DNA from: Micromussa lordhowensis
Lineage: Eukaryota; Cnidaria; Anthozoa; Scleractinia; Lobophylliidae
Direction: 5' to 3'
Assembly: GCA_964020085.1 (NCBI GenBank)
Contig: OZ026596.1
Location: 17,471,795 to 17,535,794, forward strand
DNA: 64,000 nucleotides
Made by a program: the position numbers and the translations under genes
The notes under the pieces: generated by a model
Told to the model about the DNA's origin: nothing
Seen by the model: the letters and a program-made list of their open reading frames with translations, nothing else
The model's database searches: none
Part shown: positions 53,091 to 61,496 of the stretch, piece by piece
Layout: every line of letters starts with the position of its first letter
Position numbering within the stretch: the first letter of the stretch is position 1

Positions 53091-56000
53091 CATTTGCTGG
53101 CGCAAAATAAACAAAACAGCTGTCATTGTTATCGCAAAATAAACAAACCAGCTGTCATTGTTTACGCAAAATAAACAAAACAGCTGTCATTGTTAGCGCA
53201 AAATAAACAAAACAGCTGTCATTGTTGGCGCAAAATAAACAAAACAGCTGTCATTGTTGGCGCGAAATAAACAAAACAGCTGTCATTGTTGGCCAAAACT
53301 AAACAAAACAGCTGTCATTGTTGGCGCAAAATAAACAAAGCAGCTGTCATTGTTGGCGCAAAAGAAACAAAACAGCTGTCACTGTTATCGGAAAATAAAC
53401 AAAACAGCTGTCATTGTTGGCGCAAAATAAACAAAACAGCTGTCATTGCTGGCGCAAAATAAACAAAACAGCTTTCATTGTTGGCGCAAAATAAACAAAA
53501 CCGCTGTCATTGTTGGCGCAAAATAAACAAAACAGCTGTCATTGTTGGCGCTAAAATAAACAAACAGCTGTCATTGTTGGCGCAAAAAGAACAAAACAGC
53601 TGTCATTGTTGGGGCAAAAGAAACAAAACAGCTGTCATTGTTGGTGCAAATAAACAAAACAGCTTTCATTGTTGGCGGAAAATAAACAAAACAGCTGTCA
53701 CTGTTATCGGAAAATAAACAAAACAGCTGTCATTGTTGGCGCAAAATAAACAAAACAGCTGCCACTGTTATCGGAAAATAAACAAAACAGCTGTCATTGT
53801 TGGCGCAAAATAAACAAAACAGCTGTCATTGCTGGCGCAAAATAAACAAAACAGCTGTCATTGTTATCGGAAAATAAACAAAACAGCTGTCATTGTTGGC
53901 GCAAAATAAACAAAACAGCTGTCATTGTTTTCGCAAAATAAACAAAACAGCTGTCATTGTTGGCGGAAAATATACAAAACAGCTGTCATTGTTATCGCAA
54001 AATAAACAAAACAGCTGTCATTGTTATCGGAAAATAAACAAAACAGCTGTCATTGTTGGCGCAAAAAAAAAACAGCTGTCATTGTTGGCGCAAATAAACA
54101 AAACAGCTGTCATTGTTGGCGGAAAATAAACAAAACAGCTGTCATTGTTGGCGCAAAATAAACAAAACAGCTGTCATTGTTGGCGCAAAATAAACAAAAA
54201 AGCCATCATGATTGGTGCAAAATAAACAAAACAGCTGTCATTGTTGGCGCAAAATAAACAAAACAGCTGTCATTGCTGGCGCAAAATAAACAAAACAGCT
54301 GTCATTGTTATCGGAAAATAAACAAAACAGCTGTCATTGCTGGCACAAAATAAACAAAACAGCTGTCATTGTTTTTGCAAAATAAACAAAACAGCTGTCA
54401 TTGTTGGCGCAAAATATACAAAACAGCTGTCATTGTTGGCACAAAATAAACAAAACAGCTGTCATTGTTGGCGCAAAATAAACAAAACAGCTGTCACTGT
54501 TATCGGAAAATAAACAAAACAGCTGTCATTGTTGCCGCACAATAAACAAAACAGCTGTCATTGCTGGCGCAAAATAAACAAAACAGCTGTCATTGTTATC
54601 GGAAAATAAACAAAACAGCTGTCATTGTTGGCGCAAAAAAAAAAAAAACAGCTGTCATTGTTGGCGCAAATAAACAAAACAGCTGTCATTGTTGGCGGAA
54701 AAGAAACAAAACAGCTGTCATTGTTGGCACAAAATAAACAAAACAGCTGTCATTGTTGGCGCAAAATAAACAAAAAAGCCGTCATGATTGGCGCAAAATA
54801 AACAAAACAGCTGTCATTGTTGGCGCAAAATAAACAAAACAGCTGTCATTGCTGGCGTAAAATAAACAAAACAGCTGTCATTGTTATCGGAAAATAAACA
54901 AAACAGCTGTCATTGCTGGCGCAAAATAAACAAAACAGCTGTCATTGTTTTTGCAAAATAAACAAAACAGCTGTCATTGTTGGCGCAAAATATACAAAAC
55001 AGCTGTCATTGTTGGTGCAAAATAAACAAAACAGCTGTCATTGTTGGCGCAAAATAAACAAAACAGCTGTCATTGTTATCGCAAAACAAACAAAACAGCT
55101 GTCATTGTGTGCGCAATATAAACAAAATAGCTGTCATTGTTGGCGAAAGATAAATAAAACAGCTGTCATTGTTGGCGCAAAATAAACAAAACAGCTGTCA
55201 TTGTTGGCGCAAAATAAACTAAACAGCTGTCATTAATGGGGCGAAATAAACAAAACAGCTGTCATTGTTGGCACAAAATAAACAAAACAGCTGTCATTGT
55301 TGGCGCAAAATAAACAAAACAGCTCTCATTGTTGGCGCAAAATAAACAAAACAGCTGTCATTGTTGGCGCGAAATAAACAAAACAGCTGTCAATGTTGGC
55401 CCAAAATAAACAAAACAGCTGTCATTGTTGGCGGAAAATAAACAAAACAGCTCTCATTGTTGGCGCAAAATAAACAAAACAGCTGTCATTGTTGGCGTAA
55501 AATAAACAAAACAGCTGTCATTGTTGGCCTGAAATAAACAAAACAGCTGTCATTTTTGGCGCAAAATAAACAAAACAGCTGTCATTGTCGGGGCAAAATA
55601 AACAAAACAGCTGTCATTGTTGGCGCAAAATAAACAAAACCGCTGTCATTGTTGGCGCAAAATAAACAAAACAGCTGTCATTGCTGGCGCAAAATAAACA
55701 AAACAGCGCTCATTGTTGGCGCAAAACAAACAAAACAGCTGTCATTGTTATCGCAAAACAAACAAAACAGCTGTCATTGTTGGCGCAATATAAACAAAAT
55801 AGCTGTCATTGTTGACGAAAAATAAACAAAACAGCTGTCATTGTTGGCGTGAAATAAACAAAACAGCTGTCATTTTTGGCGCAAAATAAACAAAACAACT
55901 GTCATTGTTTCCGCAAAAGAAACAAAACAGCTGTTATTGTTGGCGCGAAACAAAAACAAAACAGCTGTCATTGTTGGCGCAAAATAAACAAAACAGCTGT

Positions 56001-56240
56001 CATTGTTGGCACAAAATAAACAAAACAGCTGTCATTGTTGGTGCAAAATAAACAAAACAGCTGTCATTGCTGGCGCAAAATAAACAAAACAGCTGTCATT
56101 GCTATCGGAAAGTAAACAAAACAGCTGTCATTGTAGGTGCAAAATAAACAAAACAGCTGTCATTTGCTAGCGCAAAATAAACAAAACAGCTGTCATTGTT
56201 ATCGCAAAATAAACAAACCAGCTGTCATTGTTTACATGAG

Positions 56241-56264
56241 ATTTTACTGTCACGCCAGTAAAAT
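56241..56264. repeat. Perfect 9-bp inverted repeat at the island's left edge
   Basis: ATTTTACTG (56241-56249) and CAGTAAAAT (56256-56264) are exact inverted copies separated by TCACGC. A second, overlapping pair is GTCACGC (56249-56255) and GCGTGAC (56277-56283). The first palindrome straddles the proposed TG start of the LTR, which is unusual and could instead mark the end of a different kind of insert. Confidence 0.7.
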
Positions 56265-56547
56265 ATAGTTAATGGAGCGTGACGTACGTACTCAATGAGC
56301 CTTTCATGGCGGCATCACTTTCTATAGAGCTATTGAGCAGTTGTATTCCAAAGGTCAGCAAACTGTAAGCTTTGTTGTTGCTCAAGCTAAAACATTGTAG
56401 CTTTGTTACCTTCAGAACGTTATAACGAACGATAGCATTGGTGCAAAGCATTAAAGCACTATTCATGTTTAGGTGTTACACGTGCTAGGGTAAGCTGTTC
56501 ACTAGTACAGCCTTTTCTAGTGGCTTACCAGCAGACGAACGTCTCCA

Positions 56548-56554
56548 TATAAAA
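56548..56554 (+). promoter_or_regulatory. TATA box candidate inside the LTR-like island
   Basis: TATAAAA in the context CCATATAAAAGCTCGG. In the solo-LTR reading it would drive transcription from about 25-35 bp downstream (near 56580), and AATAAA would follow about 137 bp from the TATA box. The motif is short and rests only on the LTR interpretation. Confidence 0.4.
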
Positions 56555-56684
56555 GCTCGGTCAACTGTTCAGAGTCCATTTTGAGTTCGTCTAAGCAACG
56601 CAGCAAGTACTGATTGTAAATCTATCGTTTAATTTTCCCTCCCTCCCTCCCTTTGGAGACGAGGTTGGTCATGTATTCCCGTGT

Positions 56685-56690
56685 AATAAA
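56685..56690 (+). promoter_or_regulatory. Polyadenylation hexamer candidate in the LTR-like island
   Basis: AATAAA downstream of the TATA candidate, consistent with the R region of an LTR. AATAAA also occurs in essentially every satellite monomer, so the hexamer alone carries little weight. Confidence 0.35.
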
Positions 56691-58649
56691 CAAAGGGTCA
56701 CTCCTGTGTGGTGCGGTTAAGTCTGCGCAGCGACTTCCCCCAAGCTTGTTGTTTTTTCATCGCCTTTGAACATCGCTTGCTAACCGATACTCTTGTCCGA
56801 TCCAGCACGTGCTGTCTGTCATTCAGCTCGTAGTGCTGGGGAGATAAGTGAGGTTGTTTTGTCACGCTATCGCCGGAAGTCGCATGGGCTAACCAAACGC
56901 AAGGCAGTGTTCCCCCATTAACGCCATCACGAGTTGTTTGTATTTCATTAAGTAGCTCTGGTTCAATTGCAAGTCGCGACGGTTAGCTTACATTCGCTAG
57001 GAGCAACGACATTAAGCAAAATAAACAAAACAGCTGTCATTGTTAGCGCAAAATAAACAAAACAGCTGTCATTGTTGGCGCAAAATAAACAAAACAGCTG
57101 TCATTGTTGGTGCGAAATAAACAAAACAGCTGTCATTGCTGGCGCAAAATAAACAAAACAGCTGTCATTGTTATCGGAAAATTAACAAAACAGCTGTCAT
57201 TGTTGGCGCAAAATAAACAAAACAGCTGTCATTGTTTTCGCAAAATAAACAAAACAGCTGTCATTGTTGGCGGAAAATATACAAAACAGCTGTCATTGTT
57301 ATCGCAAAATAAACAAAACAGCTGTCATTGTTATTGGAAAATAAACAAAACAGCTGTCATTGTTGGCGCAAAAAAAAACAGCTGTCATTGTTGGCGCAAA
57401 TAAACAAAAAAGCTGTCATTGTTGGCGCAAAATAAACAAAACAGCTGTCATTGTTGGCGCAAAATAAACAAAACAGCTGTCATTGTTGGCGCAAAATAAA
57501 CAAAAAAGCCGTCATGATTGGTGCAAAATAAACAAAACAGCTGTCATTGTTGGCGCAAAATAAACAAAACAGCTGTCATTGCTGCCGCAAAATAAACAAA
57601 ACAGCTGTCATTGTTATCGGAAAATAAACAAAACAGCTGTCATTGCTGGCGCAAAATAAACAAAACAGCTGTCATTGTTTTTGCAAAATAAACAAAACAG
57701 CTGTCATTGTTGGCGCAAAATATACAAAACAGCTGTCATTGTTGGCGCAAAATAAACAAAACAGCTGTCATTGTTGGCGCAAAATAAACAAAACAGCTGT
57801 CACTGTTATCGGAAAATAAACAAAACAGCTGTCATTGTTGCCGCACAATAAACAAAACAGCTGTCATTGCTGGCGCAAAATAAACAAAACGGCTGTCATT
57901 GTTATCGGAAAATAAACAAAACAGCTGTCATTGTTGGCGCACAATAAACAAAACAGCTGTCATTGCTGGCGCAAAATAAACAAAACAGCTGTCATTTGCT
58001 AGCGCAAAATAAACAAAACAGCTGTCATTGTTATCGCAAAATAAACAAACCAGCTGTCATTGTTTACGCAAAATAAACAAAACAGCTGTCATTGTTAGCG
58101 CAAAATAAACAAAACAGCTGTCATTGTTGGCGCAAAATAAACAAAACAGCTGTCATTGTTGGTGCGAAATAAACAAAACAGTTGTCATTGTTGGCCCAAA
58201 ATAAACAAAACAGCTGTCATTGTTGGCGCAAAATAAACAAAACAGCTGTCATTTTGGCGCAAAAGAAACAAAACAGCTGTCATTGTTTGTGGAAAATAAA
58301 CAAAACAGCTGTCATTGTTGGCGCTAAAATAAACAAACAGCTGTCATTGTTGGCGCAAAAAGAACAAAACAGCTGTCATTGTTGGCGCAAAAGAAACAAA
58401 ACAGCTGTCATTCTTGGCGCAAAATAAACAAAACAGCTTTCATTGTTGGCGCAAAATAAACAAAACAGCTGTCACTGTTATCGGAAAATAAACAAAACAG
58501 CTGTCATTGTTGGCGCAAAATAAACAAAACAGCTGTCAATGTTATCGGAAAATAAACAAAACAGCTGTCATTGTTGGCGCAAAATAAACAAAACAGCTGT
58601 CATTGCTGGCGCAAAGTAAACAAAACAGCTGTCATTGTTATCGGAAAAT

Positions 58650-61496
58650 AAACAAAACAGCTGTCATTGTTGGCCTAAAATAAACAAAACAGCTGTTATT
58701 GTTAACGCAAAATAAAAAAAACAGCTGCCATTGTTGGGGGGAATAAACAAAACAGCTGTCATTGTTGGCGCAAAAGAAACAAAACGGCTGTCATTGTTGG
58801 CGCAAAATAAACAAAACAGCTGTCATTGTTGGCGCAAAATAAACAAAACCGCTGTCATATTTGGCGCAAAATAAACAAAACAGCTGTCATTGTTATCGAA
58901 AAACAAACAAAACAGCTGTCATTGTTGGCGCAATATAAACAAAATAGCTGTCAATGTTGGCTAAAAATAAACAAAACAGCTGTCATTGTTGGCACAAAAT
59001 AAACAAAACAGCTGTCATTGTTGGCACAAAATAAACAAAACAGCTGTCATTGTTGGCGCAATATAAAGAAAATAGCTGTCAATGTTGGCGAAAAATAAAC
59101 AAAACAGCTGTCGTTGTTGGCGCAAAATAAACAAAACAGCTGTCATTGCTGGCGCAAAATAAACAAAAAAGTTGTCATTGTTGGCGCAAAATAAACAAAA
59201 CAGCTGTCATTGTTGGCGCAAAATAAACAAAACAGCTGTCATTGCTGGCGCAAAATAAACAAAAGAGCTGTCGTTGTTTGCGCAAAATAAACAAAACAGC
59301 TGTCATTGCTGGCACAAAATAAACAAAAAAGCTGTCATTGTTGGCGCAAAATAAACAAAACAGCTGTCATTGTTGGTGCAAAATAAAAAAAATAGCTGTC
59401 ATTGTTGGCGCAAAATAAACAAAACAGCTGTCATTGTTGGCGCAAAATAAACAAAACAGCTGTCATTGTTATCGCAAAATAAACAAAACAGCTGTCATTG
59501 CTGGCGCAAAATAAACAAAAAAGCTGTCATTTTTGGCGCAAAATAAACAAAACAGCTGTCATTGTTGGCGCAAATTAAACAAAACAGCTGTCATTGTTGG
59601 TGCAAAATAAACAAAACAGCTGTCATTGTTTGCGCAAAATAAACAAAACACCTGTCATTGTTGGCGCTAAAATAAACAAACAGCTGTCATTGTTGGCGCA
59701 CAAAGAACAAAACAGCTGTCATTGTTGGCGCAAAAGAAACAAAACAGCTGTCATTGTTGGCGCAAAATAAACAAAACAGCTTTCATTGTTGGCGCAAAAT
59801 AAACAAAACAGCTGTCACTGTTATCGGAAAATAAACAAAACAGCTGTCATTGTTGGCGCACAATAAACAAAACAGCTGTCACTGTTATCGGAAAATAAAC
59901 AAAACAGCTGTCATTGTTGGCGCAAAATAAACAAAACAGCTGTCATTGCTGGCCCAAAATAAACAAAACAGCTTTCATTGTTGGCGCAAAATAAACAAAA
60001 CCGCTGTCATTGTTGGCGCAAAATAAACAAAACAGCTGTCATTGTTGGCGCAAAATAAACAAAACAGCTGTCATTGTTATCGAAAAACAAAGAAAACAGC
60101 TGTCATTGTTGGCGCAATATAAACAAAATAGCTGTCAATGTTGGCGAAAAATAAACAAAACAGCTGTCATTGTTGGCACAAAATAAACAAAACAGCTGTC
60201 ATTGTTGGCGCAAAAGAAAAAAAACAGCTGTCATTGTTGGCGCAAAATAAACAAAACAGCTTTCATTGTTGGCGCAAAATAAACAAAGCAGCTGTCACTG
60301 TTATCGGAAAATAAACAAAACAGCTGTCATTGTTGGCGCAAAATAAACAAAACAGCTGTCACTGTTATCGGAAAATAAACAAAACAGCTGTCATTGTTGG
60401 CGCAAAATAAACAAAACAGCTGTCATTGCTGGCGCAAAATAGACAAAACAGCTTTCATTGTTGGTGCAAAATAAACAAAACCGCTGTCATTGTTGGCGCA
60501 AAATAAACAAAAAAGCTGTCATTGTTGGCGCTAAAATAAACAAACAGCTGTCATTGTTGGCGCAAAAAGAACAAAACAGCTGTCATTGTTGGCACAAAAG
60601 AAACAAAACAGCTGTCATTGTTGGCGCAAAATAAACAAAACAGGTTTCATTGTTGGCGGAAAATAAACAAAACAGCTGTCACTGTTATCGGAAAATAAAC
60701 AAAACAGCTGTCATTGTTGGCGCAAAATAAACAAAACAGCTGCCACTGTTATCGGAAAATAAACAAAACAGCTGTCATTGTTGGCGCAAAATAAACAAAA
60801 CAGCTGTCATTGCTGGCGCAAAATAAACAAAACAGCTGTCATTGTTATCGGAAAATAAACAAAACAGCTGTCATTGCTGACACAAAATAAACAAAACAGC
60901 TGTCATTGTTTTTGCAAAATAAACAAAACAGCTGTCATTGTTGGCGCAAAATATACAAAACAGCTGTCATTGTTGGCACAAAATAAACAAAACAGCTGTC
61001 ATTGTTGGCGCAAAATAAACAAAACAGCTGTCACTGTTATCGGAAAATAAACAAAACAGCTGTCATTGTTGCCGCACAATAAACAAAACAGCTGTCATTG
61101 CTGGCGCAAAATAAACAAAACAGCTGTCATTGTTATCGGAAAATAAACAAAACAGCTGTCATTGCCTGCGCAAAATAAACAAAACAGCTGTCATTGTTTT
61201 TGCAAAATAAACAAAACAGCTGTCATTGTTGGCGCAAAATATACAAAACAGCTGTCATTGTTGGCGCAAAATAAACAAAACAGCTGTCATTGTTGGCGCA
61301 AAATAAACAAAACAGCTGTCATTGTTATCGCAAAACAAACAAAACAGCTGTCATTGTGTGCGCGATATAAACAAAATAGCTGTCATTGTTGGCGAAAGAT
61401 AAATAAAACAGCTGTCATTGTTGGCGCAAAATAAACAAAACAGCTGTCATTGTTGGCGCAAAATAAACTAAACAGCTGTCATTAATGGGGCGAAAT
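58650..61496 (+). repeat. 2.85-kb higher-order repeat, copy 1
   Basis: Recurs 2,847-2,848 bp downstream: GTTAACGC (58701 and 61548) and the AAAGTTGTCATTG monomer (59171 and 62019). A one-base deletion at 58740 (GGGGGGAATAAAC against GGGGGGAAATAAAC) explains the shift. The segment around 54.9-55.3 kb also matches 61.15-61.5 kb (offset 6,249). Confidence 0.85.

Larger units (their letters stand above)
31473..56235 (+). repeat. 32-bp satellite array, middle block
   Basis: The same monomer resumes immediately after the ATT tail of the LINE and runs to the LTR-like island, in the same orientation as the left block. Compared with the left block it is richer in TTATCGG, TTCGCGC, TTTTCGC and GGGGGGAAAT variants. 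It also holds the special 39-bp monomer with an internal AGAGCAAAG, which I did not find in the other blocks. Between about 40.6 and 53.1 kb it is dominated by near-copies of the same kilobase segments. Scattered short monomers have the TAAAC part replaced by a pure A run (for example around 38550, 41500, 43000, 46050, 49420, 50920 and 54070). No gene is visible. Confidence 0.97.
56236..57015. mobile_element. 780-bp unique island, probable solo LTR (Ty3/Gypsy-like)
   Basis: The only other non-satellite segment. Intact sites read CATTGTTTACGCAAAATAAAC (for example near 58060). Here 780 bp lie exactly between TTTAC and GCAAAA. Within it, 56248-57011 starts TGTCACG and ends AACGACA, giving TG...CA ends with TGTC/GACA inverted termini, as in retroviral-type LTRs. 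The flanking words TTAC (before) and TTAA (after) could be a 4-bp target duplication with one change. A TATA box (56548) and AATAAA (56685), 137 bp apart, have a spacing an LTR would show in the plus orientation. There is no internal region, primer-binding site or second LTR, so it would be a solo LTR. Against this, 12 extra bases (ATGAGATTTTAC) separate the array from the TG end, and the part after AATAAA is long. A non-LTR insertion or captured host DNA remains possible. No convincing gene lies inside it. Confidence 0.55.

Noticed and set aside
56269..56466. 65-codon minus-strand frame in the LTR-like island
   Set aside because: Short, with no recognisable domain, no splice or promoter context on that strand, and within the range expected by chance in 780 bp.
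56960..56970. GGTTCAATTGC as a tRNA/SINE B box
   Set aside because: The last consensus base is wrong, and I see no A box at the usual 30-60 bp upstream spacing and no cloverleaf.
56236..57015. DNA transposon or Helitron reading of the island
   Set aside because: The two ends show no long terminal inverted repeats, no clear target duplication of DNA-transposon type, and no TC...CTRR ends with a 3' hairpin.
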